Shown: positions 50,601 to 61,167, counted from the stretch's first letter. The stretch is 64,000 nucleotides of DNA from Buttiauxella gaviniae (GCF_040786275.1 NZ_JBFMVT010000002.1:1-64000), one strand, 5' to 3'. Numbers and translations: made by a program. Notes: generated from the sequence alone by a model not told the origin.

Positions 50601-50704
50601 CCCTGTTTTGAAAATCCTGACCGGGGATGTGCGTTAGTTCGAAGTTTGACCCGGTGAAGAGCTGATAAGCTAATGATCGACCAGACAACCTGGGGAGAAG
50701 CATC

Positions 50705-51565
50705 ATGTGGCAAGCCGTTAGTCGTCTGTTAAGTGAACAACTCGGCGCAGCAGAAATAGAACAACGCACAGAATTACCCGGCGGAGAAATCCATGCCGCC
50801 TGGCGCATTCACTATGCCGGTCACGAGATTTTTGTCAAAAGCGATGCGCGGGAGTTGTTACCCATTTTTACTGCCGAAGCCGATCAGCTTGAGTTACTCT
50901 CCCGCAGTAACACCGTACGAGTTCCCAAAGTCTGGGCCGTGGGTACTGACCGTGATTACAGTTTCCTGCTGCTGGAATATCTACCAGCGAAACCGCTCGA
51001 TGCCCATAATGCCTTTTTGCTAGGGCAGCAGCTCGCTCGTTTACACCAATGGAGTGACCAGCCGCAGTTTGGGCTCGATTTTGATAACGATCTCTCTACC
51101 ACACCACAGCCCAACGCCTGGCAGCGACGCTGGTCGACCTTTTTTGCGGAGCAACGCATCGGCTGGCAGTTAGAGCTCGCCGCTGAAAAAGGAATACAGT
51201 TTGGCGATATCGATCCTATCGTCGAATTTGTTCACCAGGCACTTGCCTCCCACCAGCCGCAGCCGTCATTACTGCATGGCGACTTGTGGTCGGGAAACTG
51301 TGCGATGGGGGCTGACGGGCCGTTTATCTATGATCCGGCCTGTTACTGGGGCGATAGAGAGTGCGATCTGGCGATGCTCCCTCTGCATCCGGATCAGCCA
51401 CCGCAAATTTATGACGGCTACCAATCCGTTTCTCCTCTTCCCGCCGATTTCCTCGAACGCCAGCCCATCTATCAGCTTTATACCTTGTTTAACCGGGCGA
51501 TTTTGTTTGGCGGCCAGCATTTAGTGGTCGCGCAAAAAGCCCTCGACAGAGTGCTGGCAGCTTAA
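50705..51565 (+). CDS. yniA: Fructosamine kinase family protein YniA
   Basis: The 286-residue kinase of the fructosamine-3-kinase/aminoglycoside phosphotransferase superfamily matches E. coli YniA. The nucleotide-binding N-lobe has FVKSDARELLPIFTAEADQL, and the catalytic loop reads LLHGDLWSGNC followed by IYDPACYWGDRECDLAM with the metal ligand Asp. The family phosphorylates ketoamines (fructosamines, ribulosamines) for protein deglycation. A terminator follows at 51572-51599. Confidence 0.93.
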   Translation: MWQAVSRLLSEQLGAAEIEQRTELPGGEIHAAWRIHYAGHEIFVKSDARELLPIFTAEADQLELLSRSNTVRVPKVWAVGTDRDYSFLLLEYLPAKPLDAHNAFLLGQQLARLHQWSDQPQFGLDFDNDLSTTPQPNAWQRRWSTFFAEQRIGWQLELAAEKGIQFGDIDPIVEFVHQALASHQPQPSLLHGDLWSGNCAMGADGPFIYDPACYWGDRECDLAMLPLHPDQPPQIYDGYQSVSPLPADFLERQPIYQLYTLFNRAILFGGQHLVVAQKALDRVLAA

Positions 51566-51571
51566 AAGCCT

Positions 51572-51599
51572 CGCCACTCCCTTCAGGAGTGGCGTTTTT
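51572..51599 (+). terminator. Terminator of yniA
   Basis: CGCCACTCC-cttca-GGAGTGGCG stem (51572-51594) followed by TTTTT. It separates yniA from convergent yniB. Confidence 0.9.
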
Positions 51600-52136
51600 C
51601 TAGATGAAGCCCAATAAAGAAAAGAAGAAATAGCCGAGGACAATAATGATGACGGGTAAGATGTAGAGCGGGAAAATTTGCAGGAAAATAGTATGTCGCG
51701 GAACGACGATTTTTGCATCAATCTGGGCTTTCGTTAACCCTTCAGGGCCCTTGGCCTGCTCCAGAATCAACTGGTCCTGCACGCCTTCCCGAAGAAATTT
51801 CGCCTGGCGGCTCATGCGCGCGCCGGATGCCTGTAATGCAAGGCCAATAAAAATCAGCGCAAGGATTATCCAGAACAGGACGTTAGCCTGTTGGTGGAAC
51901 TCCGGCTGCGGCGAGTTGTACCAGAAGAAATTTAAAAACGGCGTGTTAAAACGCATCATCTCAATCATCACATGCGCAAAATCAAGCATCACAGCGTTAA
52001 TGCCTGCCTGTTTTTCGCTATGTTGATACATAAACTTCAAAATCGAAATCAGTGTCGAAATCACCGCCGGGATAAAAATTACCCAGCCAGCCACACGTTT
52101 GAGTACGGCAATGCGTCCAGCTTGTTGATACGTCAT
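51600..52136 (-). CDS. yniB: Inner-membrane protein YniB
   Basis: The 178-residue membrane protein (E. coli 178) has hydrophobic segments at about 13-32, 85-105 and 155-177. NTPFLNFFWYNSPQPEF is a conserved stretch. Function is unknown. It is convergent with yniA and divergent from yniC, as in E. coli. Confidence 0.9.
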   Translation of the reverse strand: MTYQQAGRIAVLKRVAGWVIFIPAVISTLISILKFMYQHSEKQAGINAVMLDFAHVMIEMMRFNTPFLNFFWYNSPQPEFHQQANVLFWIILALIFIGLALQASGARMSRQAKFLREGVQDQLILEQAKGPEGLTKAQIDAKIVVPRHTIFLQIFPLYILPVIIIVLGYFFFSLLGFI

Positions 52137-52329
52137 TCGTTCCCCTTGGTTAAGACGTAACTTGCACGCACAAAGTTTACCCTGTCCGGGGTAATTTCGC
52201 CTGAGCTTTACGGGCGATTTTCACAAAGCAGTGGCATGATGTGGTATTTCCAGCTATTGATAAGGGATCTTATCTCAATGCAATTCCCCTACGCGAAGCG
52301 TTGCGGGGCTAACTGACAGGAGTCGATAA

Positions 52330-52998
52330 ATGGCTGTAACGCGCCAGATTTTAGCTGCGATTTTTGATATGGACGGTTTACTGGTTGATTCTGAACCATT
52401 ATGGGATGAGGCCGAACTGGAGGTCATGGAAAGCATTGGTGTGGATATCTCCCGCCGTGACGAACTTCCAGACACTCTCGGTCTGCGTATCGATCTGGTT
52501 GTGGATCTATGGTTTGCCCATCAGCCATGGAATGGCCCGTCACGTGAAGAAGTGACCCACCGCATCATTACCCGCGCCATTACATTAGTTGAAGAGAAGC
52601 GCCCTCTTCTTCCCGGCGTACGTGAAGCCGTGGCTTTGTGTAAAGCACAAGGTCTGAAGGTGGGCCTGGCTTCAGCTTCTCCTCTGCATATGCTGGAGCG
52701 TGTGCTGGAAATGTTTGACCTACGTTCTCAGTTTGATGCGATTGCGTCAGCAGAACACCTGCCGTACAGCAAACCGCATCCGCAAGTCTATCTTGATGCC
52801 GCCGCTAAACTGGGCGTCGACCCTCTGGCCTGTGTGACGCTTGAGGACTCGGTGAATGGCATGATTGCCACCAAAGCGGCACGCATGCGCTCGATCGTCG
52901 TGCCTGCGGAAGAAAATCGTAGCGATGAACGCTGGATCCTGGCGAATGTAAAACTACCTTCGCTGGTTGAATTACGCGCCGAACATCTGATTGGCTAA
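52330..52998 (+). CDS. hxpB: HAD hexitol/sugar-phosphate phosphatase HxpB (YniC)
   Basis: This 222-residue HAD phosphatase matches E. coli YniC/HxpB, which hydrolyses 2-deoxyglucose 6-phosphate, mannitol 1-phosphate and sorbitol 6-phosphate. Motif I IFDMDGLLVDSEP (catalytic Asp pair), motif II LASASP, and motifs III/IV KPHPQVYL and LEDSVNGMIA are intact. ATG 52330 follows AGGAG. Confidence 0.94.
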   Translation: MAVTRQILAAIFDMDGLLVDSEPLWDEAELEVMESIGVDISRRDELPDTLGLRIDLVVDLWFAHQPWNGPSREEVTHRIITRAITLVEEKRPLLPGVREAVALCKAQGLKVGLASASPLHMLERVLEMFDLRSQFDAIASAEHLPYSKPHPQVYLDAAAKLGVDPLACVTLEDSVNGMIATKAARMRSIVVPAEENRSDERWILANVKLPSLVELRAEHLIG

Positions 52999-53005
52999 AT
53001 TTTGA

Positions 53006-53029
53006 GATGCGGGATCCCCCGCATCTTTC
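53006..53029 (+). terminator. Terminator of hxpB
   Basis: GATGCGGG/CCCGCATC stem with a tight loop, followed by TTTCT. Confidence 0.7.
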
Positions 53030-53151
53030 TCAAAATCATACCTGCGTCAAAATTATTAAAACGCCATTTCATATTCATTTGAATTTATTCCTCCCCCTAT
53101 CTACTCTTAATCCACACGCGCAATAGCGCTTTTCCGGATATCGGGGTAACT

Positions 53152-53913
53152 ATGATTCTCAATGCTTTTAATCTGCAAGGCAAAGTCGCCATTGTCACAG
53201 GATGTGATACGGGCTTGGGCCAGGGAATGGCGATCGGTCTTGCCGAAGCCGGGTGTGACATCGTCAGCGTTAGCCGAAAAGTCCCTCACGAAACGGCGCA
53301 AAAAGTACAGGATCTGGGCCGCCGCTTTATCGCAATTCAGGCCGATTTAAGCCAGCAAGACGCGATACCCGATATCATTGAGCAAGCCGTCGCCGGTATG
53401 GGAAAAATAGATATTCTGGTGAATAACGCCGGAACCATTCGCCGTGAAGATGCTCTGGAATTTAGCGAGAAAAACTGGGACGACGTGATGAATCTGAACA
53501 TTAAATCGGTGTTCTTTCTCTCTCAGGCGGTGGCAAAACAGTTCATCAAGCAGGGAAACGGCGGCAAAATCATTAATATCGCCTCCATGCTCTCATTCCA
53601 GGGCGGGATCCGCGTCCCTTCTTATACCGCATCGAAAAGTGCCGTGCTCGGCGTTACGCGGCTGCTGGCAAACGAATGGGCGCAATACAATATCAATGTG
53701 AATGCCATCGCCCCGGGGTATATGGCCACGAACAATACGCAGCAACTGCGCGATGACGAAGCCAGAAGCCAGGAAATTCTCGACCGTATCCCTGCCGGTC
53801 GCTGGGGCGTTCCTTCCGATCTGCAAGGCCCGATTGTTTTCCTCGCCTCAAGCGCTTCGGATTATGTTAACGGCTACACCATTGCCGTCGACGGAGGGTG
53901 GCTAGCCCGCTAA
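53152..53913 (+). CDS. kduD: 2-dehydro-3-deoxy-D-gluconate 5-dehydrogenase KduD
   Basis: The 253-residue short-chain dehydrogenase is very close to E. coli KduD, which reduces 5-keto-4-deoxyuronate-derived DKII to 2-keto-3-deoxygluconate in pectin and uronate breakdown. The NAD-binding VTGCDTGLGQGMA, NNAG, and catalytic Ser/Tyr-Lys (NIASMLSFQGGIRVPSY-TASK) are intact. The partner kduI is not present nearby, and in E. coli kduD is in the kduID operon elsewhere. Here it stands alone between hxpB and ydjM. A GC-rich hairpin (53922-53939) follows. Confidence 0.9.
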   Translation: MILNAFNLQGKVAIVTGCDTGLGQGMAIGLAEAGCDIVSVSRKVPHETAQKVQDLGRRFIAIQADLSQQDAIPDIIEQAVAGMGKIDILVNNAGTIRREDALEFSEKNWDDVMNLNIKSVFFLSQAVAKQFIKQGNGGKIINIASMLSFQGGIRVPSYTASKSAVLGVTRLLANEWAQYNINVNAIAPGYMATNNTQQLRDDEARSQEILDRIPAGRWGVPSDLQGPIVFLASSASDYVNGYTIAVDGGWLAR

Positions 53914-53989
53914 ACATGCCGCCGCCGAACAATCGGCGGTAGCAAAATGTTACGCCGTCACCTCTTCCGTCTACTGTATAAAATCCCTA

Positions 53990-54009
53990 TACTGTATGAA
54001 TCGACAGTT
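53990..54009 (+). promoter_or_regulatory. LexA box upstream of ydjM
   Basis: TACTGTATGAATCGACAGTT matches the LexA consensus CTGT-N8-ACAG. An upstream TACTGTATAAAATCCC (from 53972) looks like a second, weaker half-site. E. coli ydjM is SOS-regulated by similar paired boxes. Confidence 0.85.
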
Positions 54010-54026
54010 TTCATCCAGGTAGTATC

Positions 54027-54617
54027 ATGACGGCGGAAGGCCATCTTCTTTTTTCTATAGCCTGCGCAGTATTCGCAAAAAACGCCGAACTCACGCCTGT
54101 GCTCGCCCAGGGAGACTGGTGGCACATTGTGCCTTCGGCCATTCTCACCTGCTTGCTGCCCGATATTGATCATCCCAAGTCATTTTTGGGGCAGCGTTTG
54201 CCCTGGATTGCAAAACCCATTGCGCGAGCCTGCGGCCATCGCGGTTTTACCCATAGCTTGTTTGCCGTCTTTGCAAGCCTTGCATTGTTCTACCTGAAAG
54301 TTCCGGAAACCTGGCTCATTCCTGCGGATGCGCTGCAAGGTATGGTGCTCGGTTATTTAAGCCACATTCTCGCCGATATGCTGACTCCTGCCGGCGTGCC
54401 GCTGCTCTGGCCGTGCCGCTGGCGTTTCCGCTTCCCCATCGTCAGACCACAAAAAGGCAACCAACTTGAGCGGGCTATATGTATGGCATTGTTTGGCCTT
54501 GCGGTGTGGATGCCGCAAAGTTTGCCCGATAACAGTGCAGTACGATGGTCATCCCATGTGATAATTTCCATGCAAATGACCTTTAATAGCCTTTTAAATA
54601 ACCACCTGGAACGATAA
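54027..54617 (+). CDS. ydjM: SOS-induced membrane protein YdjM
   Basis: The 196-residue YdjM/DUF457 family membrane protein (predicted membrane-bound metal-dependent hydrolase) has conserved metal-ligand motifs: MTAEGHLLFS with His, LLPDIDHPKS, and CGHRGFTHSLFA, plus HILADMLTPAGVPLLWPC. Several membrane segments follow. A LexA box lies directly upstream, so it belongs to the SOS regulon. The cellular role is not established. Confidence 0.93.
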   Translation: MTAEGHLLFSIACAVFAKNAELTPVLAQGDWWHIVPSAILTCLLPDIDHPKSFLGQRLPWIAKPIARACGHRGFTHSLFAVFASLALFYLKVPETWLIPADALQGMVLGYLSHILADMLTPAGVPLLWPCRWRFRFPIVRPQKGNQLERAICMALFGLAVWMPQSLPDNSAVRWSSHVIISMQMTFNSLLNNHLER

Positions 54618-54750
54618 TTAAACGAAATCATTCAAAATGTAATAAACAATTCTTTTTGAATATAAGCGTCGTTATTCGCTTCTGGTACGATTTACAGAAT
54701 AAAGATGGCAATCAGTCCATCTATCAATAATCCACTCAGGAGAAACGGGG

Positions 54751-56142
54751 ATGAATTTTCCACTTATAGCGAACGTTATCGTGTTCGTTATTCTGCTGCT
54801 ATTGCTGGCGCAAACTCGCCACAAGCAGTGGAGTCTGGCTAAAAAAGTACTGCTCGGTTTGGTTATCGGCGTCGTGTTTGGCCTTGCGCTGCACACTATC
54901 TATGGTGAAGACAGCCCGGTCCTCAAACAATCAATCCAATGGTTTAACGTCGTCGGTAACGGCTATGTACAACTGTTGCAGATGATCGTCATGCCTTTAG
55001 TGTTCGCCTCTATTTTGAGCGCGGTTGCACGCCTGCATAATGCCTCTTCATTAGGTAAAATCAGCGTTCTGACTATCGGGACGCTGCTATTTACCACGTT
55101 AATTTCTGCGCTTGTCGGTGTGCTGGTCACCAACCTGTTTGGTTTGACAGCGGAAGGTCTGGTTCAAGGTACCGCAGAAACGGCCCGTCTGAGCGCAATC
55201 GAAACCACTTACGTGGGTAAAGTTGCTGACCTGAGCGTTCCGCAATTGATTTTGTCCTTCGTGCCGAAAAACCCGTTTGCTGACCTGACCGGGGCTAACC
55301 CGACGTCAATCATTAGCGTCGTAATTTTCGCCGCCTTCCTGGGTGTTGCTGCCCTGAAATTGCTCAAAGACGACGCGCCGAAAGGCGAGCGTGTACTGGT
55401 TGCCATTGATACTCTGCAAAGCTGGGTGATGAAACTGGTGCGTCTGGTGATGCAACTGACGCCATACGGCGTGCTTGCCCTGATGACCAAAGTAGTTGCC
55501 GGTTCAAACCTGCAAGACATCATCAAACTCGGTAGCTTCGTGGTAGCGTCTTACCTGGGTCTGGCGATTATGTTCGGCGTACACGCGGTACTGCTGGCCG
55601 TTAACGGCGTCAGCCCGCTGAAATACTTCCGTAAAGTTTGGCCGGTACTGACATTCGCGTTCACCAGCCGCTCCAGTGCAGCAAGTATTCCATTGAACGT
55701 GGAAGCACAAACTCGCCGTCTGGGTGTGCCTGAATCTATCGCAAGCTTTGCGGCCTCCTTCGGGGCAACAATTGGCCAGAACGGCTGTGCGGGTCTGTAC
55801 CCTGCTATGCTTGCCGTGATGGTTGCGCCAACCGTTGGTATTAACCCGCTTGATCCGGTATGGATTGCTACGCTTGTCGGTATCGTAACCGTAAGCTCCG
55901 CAGGTGTTGCAGGTGTCGGCGGCGGGGCAACATTCGCCGCGCTGATTGTTCTGCCAGCCATGGGCCTGCCGGTAACGCTGGTGGCCCTGCTGATTTCCGT
56001 TGAGCCGTTGATCGATATGGGTCGTACCGCTCTGAACGTCAGCGGGTCTATGACCGCCGGGACTATCACCAGCCAACTGATGAAACAGACCGATAAAGAA
56101 TTACTGAACAGTGATGAAGAAGCTGAACTGGCGCATCGTTAA
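54751..56142 (+). CDS. tcyP: L-cystine:H+/Na+ symporter TcyP
   Basis: The 463-residue DAACS (dicarboxylate/amino acid:cation symporter) protein is colinear with E. coli YdjN/TcyP, the high-affinity L-cystine and S-sulfocysteine importer. Hydrophobic segments run throughout; the re-entrant loop motif [16 protein letters not shown] and the substrate-binding [22 protein letters not shown] are present. ATG 54751 follows AGGAG. It ends in a strong terminator. Confidence 0.95.
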   Translation: MNFPLIANVIVFVILLLLLAQTRHKQWSLAKKVLLGLVIGVVFGLALHTIYGEDSPVLKQSIQWFNVVGNGYVQLLQMIVMPLVFASILSAVARLHNASSLGKISVLTIGTLLFTTLISALVGVLVTNLFGLTAEGLVQGTAETARLSAIETTYVGKVADLSVPQLILSFVPKNPFADLTGANPTSIISVVIFAAFLGVAALKLLKDDAPKGERVLVAIDTLQSWVMKLVRLVMQLTPYGVLALMTKVVAGSNLQDIIKLGSFVVASYLGLAIMFGVHAVLLAVNGVSPLKYFRKVWPVLTFAFTSRSSAASIPLNVEAQTRRLGVPESIASFAASFGATIGQNGCAGLYPAMLAVMVAPTVGINPLDPVWIATLVGIVTVSSAGVAGVGGGATFAALIVLPAMGLPVTLVALLISVEPLIDMGRTALNVSGSMTAGTITSQLMKQTDKELLNSDEEAELAHR

Positions 56143-56180
56143 CCAGTAGCAAAACAACTGTAGAATCTGCGACAATACAA

Positions 56181-56208
56181 CGGCTCCTGTGAAAGGAGCC
56201 GTTTTTTT
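56181..56208 (+). terminator. Terminator of tcyP
   Basis: CGGCTCCT-gtga-AAGGAGCCG stem (56181-56201) followed by seven T. Confidence 0.92.
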
Positions 56209-56275
56209 ATCTATAACTTAGAGCCCCCGCATAGGGAGCCATAACTCTAGCGCCTTCTACGGACCCCTTTCCTCT

Positions 56276-56962
56276 ATGAAACGACTCTGTATCCTGTTCT
56301 TCATTTGCATGTCTACGGCATGGGCAGAAATGCCTGACAACCCTTATCTGAAGCATGCGCAAGCCGGTGACAGCCGCGCCCAATTTTATCTGGCGGACAC
56401 CCTATTCAGCGCAGGCGAATATCAGCAAGCAGAAAGCTGGGCGGCAAAATCGGCGGCTCAGGGCGATGCGGATGCTCTGGCGTTACTCGCGCAGCTAAAA
56501 ATTCATAACCCCGCCACAGCGGATTTTAAGCAGGCTCAACCGCTAGCGGAGCAGGCCGTACAGCGCGGTAGCCTGGCAGGGAAAGTAACGCTTGCGCGTA
56601 TTCTCGTTAACACTCAGGCGGCTAAAACGGATTACCCTGCCGCCATCAAGCTGCTGGAAAGTGCCTCGCAAGATATTGAAAGTGATTCAGCCGTCGACGC
56701 ACAGATGTTCTTAGGTTTGCTTTACGCAAGCGGCGTCGGTGTTCCGCAAGACGATGAAAAAGCGACATTCTGGTTTAAGCGCAGCTCGGTGATTTCCCGT
56801 TCAGGTTATGCAGAATACTGGGCTGGAATGCTCTTTTTAAACGGAGAGAAAGGTTTTATCGCTGTCAATAAACAACGGGCGTTGCAGTGGCTGAACCTGA
56901 GCTGCACCGAAGGCAATGATACGGGATGTGAAGTGTTTGAACAGATCAGCAACGGCGGGTAA
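56276..56962 (+). CDS. Periplasmic Sel1-repeat protein
   Basis: The 228-residue protein has a signal peptide (MKRLCILFFICMSTAWA) and Sel1/TPR-like repeats: HAQAGDSRAQFYLADTLF, SAAQGDADALALLAQL, QRGSLAGKVTLARIL, DAQMFLGLLYASGVGVPQDDEKA and a last one ending LNLSCTEGNDTGCEVF. Such proteins act as protein-interaction scaffolds in the periplasm. The mature part holds two cysteines near the end (CTEGNDTGC) that could form a disulfide. The specific partner is unknown. The gene lies between tcyP and cedA; I do not recognise an E. coli equivalent at this place. Confidence 0.8.
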   Translation: MKRLCILFFICMSTAWAEMPDNPYLKHAQAGDSRAQFYLADTLFSAGEYQQAESWAAKSAAQGDADALALLAQLKIHNPATADFKQAQPLAEQAVQRGSLAGKVTLARILVNTQAAKTDYPAAIKLLESASQDIESDSAVDAQMFLGLLYASGVGVPQDDEKATFWFKRSSVISRSGYAEYWAGMLFLNGEKGFIAVNKQRALQWLNLSCTEGNDTGCEVFEQISNGG

Positions 56963-57013
56963 ATCCACCGTTATTCGGAAACCAGGTTTCGCGTAGAAAC
57001 CTCATCCCAGCCC

Positions 57014-57250
57014 TTAAATCTCATTCTCATGTCTAACCTGCGTCGCCCAGCGCTGTGCCGATTCCGGCAAGGTAAAAGGCGGCGACTGGCGAAATGCATC
57101 CCCCACCAGCACAAAAGCCACATAGCGATTGCGTAGCATCCACACATCTTTAAATCCTTCTACTCGCCATGCATGGGCTGGCGGCGCAGGTTCAACACGC
57201 GGTCGATACGTAATAACGGGACGAGTATTTGGTTGGCGCAACGGTTTCAT
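57014..57250 (-). CDS. cedA: Cell division activator CedA
   Basis: The 78-residue basic protein is clearly CedA: VEGFKDVWMLRNRYVAFVL and LPESAQRWATQVR match the E. coli protein. CedA restores division in over-replicating dnaA(cos) cells and has been found bound to RNA polymerase. It is divergent from katE, as in E. coli. The ribosome binding site is weak. Confidence 0.93.
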   Translation of the reverse strand: MKPLRQPNTRPVITYRPRVEPAPPAHAWRVEGFKDVWMLRNRYVAFVLVGDAFRQSPPFTLPESAQRWATQVRHENEI

Positions 57251-57406
57251 AGGCTATGGAATCAAAACTAAATAGATGAACAACTTCACTATGATAGCGG
57301 AGAATGCCCCTCCTCGTCTCGCGTTGAGATGACCTTGTTCTATAGTTAAAGCTGTTTTGGCTCTTCAAAGCATCGTTATAACAAGACAAGAACAGGAGAT
57401 GAGTTA

Positions 57407-59665
57407 ATGTCGAAGCACGATAAACACCCGTTAAATCATAGTGCACCCATACACGACGCCGATGAATCCAGACCCGGTATGGACTCGCTGGCCCCAGAAG
57501 ATGGATCTCACAAACCCACCACCGATCCTAGCCCACCGGGAGCTCAGCCTACCGCACCAGGCAGTTTTAAAAGCCCGGACACCTCTAACGAAAAACTAAA
57601 ATCGCTTGATGTGCATCGTAAAGATGGGGAAAACTTCCCGCTCACCACCAATCAGGGCGTACGCATCGCCGACGATCAGAACTCATTGCGCGCGGGAACG
57701 CGTGGGCCTACGCTGCTTGAAGATTTTATCCTGCGGGAAAAAATCACCCATTTTGACCATGAGCGTATTCCCGAGCGTATCGTTCATGCGCGCGGTTCCG
57801 CGGCACACGGCTACTTCCAGCCCTACAAAAATATGGCGGACGTAACCAAAGCCGATTTCCTTTCTGACCCGGATAAAATCACCCCTGTTTTTGTCCGCTT
57901 TTCTACGGTACAAGGCGGCGCGGGTTCAGCCGATACCGTGCGTGATATTCGCGGATTTGCCACCAAGTTTTATACCGAAGAAGGTATTTTCGATTTAGTG
58001 GGCAATAACACCCCGGTATTTTTCATTCAGGACGCGCATAAATTTCCGGATTTCGTCCACGCCGTAAAACCCGAGCCACACTGGGCTATTCCGCAAGGTG
58101 GCAGCGCCCACGATACTTTCTGGGATTATGTCTCCCTGCAACCCGAAACGCTGCACAACGTCATCTGGGCGATGTCTGACCGTGGCCTGCCGCGCAGCTA
58201 TCGCACCATGGAAGGTTTCGGCATCCATACTTTCCGTATGATCAATGCCGAAGGCAAAGCCACATTCGTTCGCTTCCACTGGAAACCTACGGCGGGTAAA
58301 GCCTCCCTGGTTTGGGACGAGTCACAAAAACTGACCGGGCGCGATCCCGATTTCCACCGCCGCGATCTTTGGGAATCTATTGAAGCAGGTGATTTCCCGG
58401 AATATGAACTGGGCCTGCAATTAATTCCTGAAGAAGATGAGTTTAAATACGACTTCGATTTGCTTGATCCGACCAAATTAATTCCGGAAGAGCTGGTCCC
58501 TGTTCATCTTGTTGGCAAAATGACGCTCAACCGTAATCCGGATAACTTTTTCGCGGAAAACGAACAGGCGGCGTTCCATCCCGGCCACATCGTTCCCGGC
58601 CTGGATTTCAGTAATGACCCGCTATTGCAGGGGCGTTTGTTCTCCTACACCGATACACAAATTAGCCGCCTCGGCGGCCCGAACTTCCATGAAATCCCGA
58701 TTAACCGCCCTGTGTGCCCGTATCACAATTTCCAGCGTGACGGCATGCACCGCATGGATATCGACAGCAATCCAGCCAATTACGAACCAAACTCCATCAA
58801 CGATAACTGGCCGCGCGAAACGCCTCCAGGCCCGAAACGCGGCGGCTTTGAAAGTTATCAGGAACGCGTCGAAGGGCATAAAGTTCGTGAGCGCAGCCCG
58901 TCGTTCGGGGAATACTATTCTCAGCCTCGTCTGTTCTGGCAAAGCCAGACGCCTGTCGAGCAGCAGCATATTATCAACGCGTTTAGCTTTGAGTTATCGA
59001 AGGTTGCAAGGCCTTATATCCGTGAAAGAGTGTTAGATCATCTGACCCATATTGATATTTCTCTCGCCCAACCGGTCGCGGAAAATCTGGGTATTGAGCT
59101 GTCCGATGAGCAGATGCACGTCGCACCACCAAAAGACGTGAACGGCCTGAAGAAAGATCCGAGTCTGAGTTTGTACGCAGTGCCGAGCGGCACAGTGAAA
59201 GGCCGTGTAGTGGCGATTTTACTCAATGAAACCACCAATGCTGCAGATGTCTTAGCCACCATGAAGGCATTAAAAGCGCAAGGCGTGCATACCAAACTAC
59301 TCTTCTCGCGGATGGGCGAAATTAGCGCAGATGATGGTTCCCTGCTGCCTATCGCGGCCACCTTCACCGGTTCCCCGTCGGTGACGGTGGATGCGGTGAT
59401 TGTGCCGGGGGGCGATTTGAAATCCATTCTGAATAACGGCGATGCGGCCTACTATCTGCTGGAGGCGTATAAGCATCTGAAAGTCATTGGCCTTGCCGGA
59501 GATGCGCGCCAGTTTAAAGCGAAACTGGGCATTGATGCCCAGGGAGAAGAAGGTGTCGTTGAAGGTGACACTGTCACTGCCAAATTCACCAGTGAATTCC
59601 TTAAACTTCTTGCCGCCCATCGGGTCTGGGCGCGCGACAGTAAAATCGCTCACCTGCCCGCGTAG
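57407..59665 (+). CDS. katE: Catalase HPII
   Basis: The 752-residue large-subunit monofunctional catalase (E. coli 753) decomposes hydrogen peroxide in stationary phase. A charged N-terminal extension (about 1-75) precedes the catalase core, with catalytic His in [14 protein letters not shown], the Asn in [10 protein letters not shown] and the haem-ligand Tyr in [16 protein letters not shown]-terminal flavodoxin/class I amidotransferase-like domain runs from about 600 ([19 protein letters not shown]). Expression in E. coli depends on RpoS; RprA, which raises RpoS, is encoded in the same window. Binding site AGGAGATGAGTTA precedes the ATG. Confidence 0.96.
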   Translation: MSKHDKHPLNHSAPIHDADESRPGMDSLAPEDGSHKPTTDPSPPGAQPTAPGSFKSPDTSNEKLKSLDVHRKDGENFPLTTNQGVRIADDQNSLRAGTRGPTLLEDFILREKITHFDHERIPERIVHARGSAAHGYFQPYKNMADVTKADFLSDPDKITPVFVRFSTVQGGAGSADTVRDIRGFATKFYTEEGIFDLVGNNTPVFFIQDAHKFPDFVHAVKPEPHWAIPQGGSAHDTFWDYVSLQPETLHNVIWAMSDRGLPRSYRTMEGFGIHTFRMINAEGKATFVRFHWKPTAGKASLVWDESQKLTGRDPDFHRRDLWESIEAGDFPEYELGLQLIPEEDEFKYDFDLLDPTKLIPEELVPVHLVGKMTLNRNPDNFFAENEQAAFHPGHIVPGLDFSNDPLLQGRLFSYTDTQISRLGGPNFHEIPINRPVCPYHNFQRDGMHRMDIDSNPANYEPNSINDNWPRETPPGPKRGGFESYQERVEGHKVRERSPSFGEYYSQPRLFWQSQTPVEQQHIINAFSFELSKVARPYIRERVLDHLTHIDISLAQPVAENLGIELSDEQMHVAPPKDVNGLKKDPSLSLYAVPSGTVKGRVVAILLNETTNAADVLATMKALKAQGVHTKLLFSRMGEISADDGSLLPIAATFTGSPSVTVDAVIVPGGDLKSILNNGDAAYYLLEAYKHLKVIGLAGDARQFKAKLGIDAQGEEGVVEGDTVTAKFTSEFLKLLAAHRVWARDSKIAHLPA

Positions 59666-59670
59666 CAAAT

Positions 59671-59702
59671 AAAAAAGCCGTCACAAACGTGACGGCTTTT
59701 TT
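59671..59702. terminator. Bidirectional terminator between katE and osmE
   Basis: AAAAAAGCCGTCAC-aaac-GTGACGGCTTTTTT: a perfect stem with A and T runs on either side, ending both convergent genes. Confidence 0.95.
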
Positions 59703-59715
59703 ACTGAAGAGGGAA

Positions 59716-60057
59716 TTACTTCTGTTTGGTCTGCGGATCGGTATCGTATTCCGCACAGGTCTGATAACCCGAATTCATAACATGACCGGTGTCATCAAGC
59801 GCTACGAAGTAAGTTTCGGTTTTGCCATCACGCTGGCCAAGAATATAAGTCTGGCAAGTACCACGTGCGTGAATCATTGTGACTTCAGAAGACGGTTTAC
59901 CAGCCACCTGCTGGACTTGCTCACGGCTCATCCCTTTTTTCACATCTTTCACAACCGGCGTCGCCACCTGATCTTTGGTGCGGTCATAAGCGGTACAACC
60001 TGCAAGCATTGTCATAACTGCCGCAGCACTTAACATTCCCACTAATTTCTTGTTCAT
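59716..60057 (-). CDS. osmE: Osmotically inducible lipoprotein OsmE
   Basis: The 113-residue lipoprotein has lipobox MLAGC (Cys21) and a SmpA/OmlA-like fold ([19 protein letters not shown]). It matches E. coli OsmE, induced by osmolarity and stationary phase. The function is unclear. ATG 60057 follows GAGG. It is divergent from nadE, as in E. coli. Confidence 0.95.
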   Translation of the reverse strand: MNKKLVGMLSAAAVMTMLAGCTAYDRTKDQVATPVVKDVKKGMSREQVQQVAGKPSSEVTMIHARGTCQTYILGQRDGKTETYFVALDDTGHVMNSGYQTCAEYDTDPQTKQK

Positions 60058-60321
60058 ATTATATCCTCATTTTTCAGGGTATTGCTCATGCGTGTCAGGT
60101 AAGCCTGGAATACAAAACCGCATTTTTCAACTAATCGGACTAAATGAACGCATTTTAGGATTATTAGACAAAACACCAGGTTAGCTCTCAATCGTTCTAA
60201 TTCGCGCCAAATGGTTCCAACGTAGCAGCATGAGTCTTGTCGTTTTAACCACAAACGGGTAGCTTTAACAAAAGATGACTTTGGCTGCCTGCGCGCAGGC
60301 ATACCGTAACCGGAGGGTTAG

Positions 60322-61149
60322 ATGGCACTGCAACAAGAAATCATTCAGGCGTTAGGGGTTAAACCGCAGGTCGATCCGCAACAAGAAATCCGTGTCAGCG
60401 TCGATTTCCTGAAGTCCTACCTGAAAAAATATTCCTTTATTAAGTCTCTGGTATTGGGTATCAGCGGCGGCCAGGACTCAACCCTGACCGGGAAACTGTG
60501 CCAGCTCGCCATCAACGAAATTCGCGAAGAAACCGGTGACGAAAGCTATCAATTTATCGCGGTACGTTTGCCGTTTGGCGTGCAGGCCGACGAGCAAGAC
60601 TGCCAGGACGCCATCGCGTTTATCCAGCCCGACCGCGTTCTAACAGTGAATATCAAAGGCGCTGTGCTGGCCAGCGAACAGGCGCTGCGCGAAGCGGGCA
60701 TTGAACTGAGCGATTTTATTCGCGGCAATGAAAAAGCGCGCGAACGTATGAAAGCCCAGTACAGCATCGCGGGCATGACCAAAGGCGTCGTTGTGGGTAC
60801 GGATCACGGTGCCGAAGCGGTGACCGGTTTCTTCACCAAATACGGCGACGGCGGCACCGACATCAACCCGATTTTCCGTCTGAATAAACGCCAGGGGAAA
60901 GCACTGCTTAAAACCCTGGGCTGCCCTGAACATCTTTACCAGAAAGCGCCAACTGCGGATCTCGAAGACGATCGCCCTTCTCTGCCGGATGAAGCCGCCC
61001 TTGGCGTCACTTACGAGCAGATCGATGATTATCTGGAAGGTAAAACGCTGGACGAAGCCACCAGCAAAATCATCGAAGGCTGGTATCTGAAAACCGAACA
61101 CAAACGTCGCCCGCCGATCACCGTGTTTGATGACTTCTGGAAAAAGTAA
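60322..61149 (+). CDS. nadE: NH3-dependent NAD+ synthetase
   Basis: This 275-residue enzyme amidates nicotinic acid adenine dinucleotide to NAD+ with ammonia and ATP. The PP-loop [12 protein letters not shown] (from about 51), the [18 protein letters not shown] block and [17 protein letters not shown] are all conserved. No glutaminase domain is attached. ATG 60322 follows CGGAGGG. Confidence 0.97.
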   Translation: MALQQEIIQALGVKPQVDPQQEIRVSVDFLKSYLKKYSFIKSLVLGISGGQDSTLTGKLCQLAINEIREETGDESYQFIAVRLPFGVQADEQDCQDAIAFIQPDRVLTVNIKGAVLASEQALREAGIELSDFIRGNEKARERMKAQYSIAGMTKGVVVGTDHGAEAVTGFFTKYGDGGTDINPIFRLNKRQGKALLKTLGCPEHLYQKAPTADLEDDRPSLPDEAALGVTYEQIDDYLEGKTLDEATSKIIEGWYLKTEHKRRPPITVFDDFWKK

Positions 61150-61167
61150 GCTGTTTTACCTGTGAAG

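Noticed and set aside
55504-56076. 190-codon frame on the minus strand
   Set aside because: Antisense to tcyP; a second overlapping antisense frame there shows this is composition, not coding.
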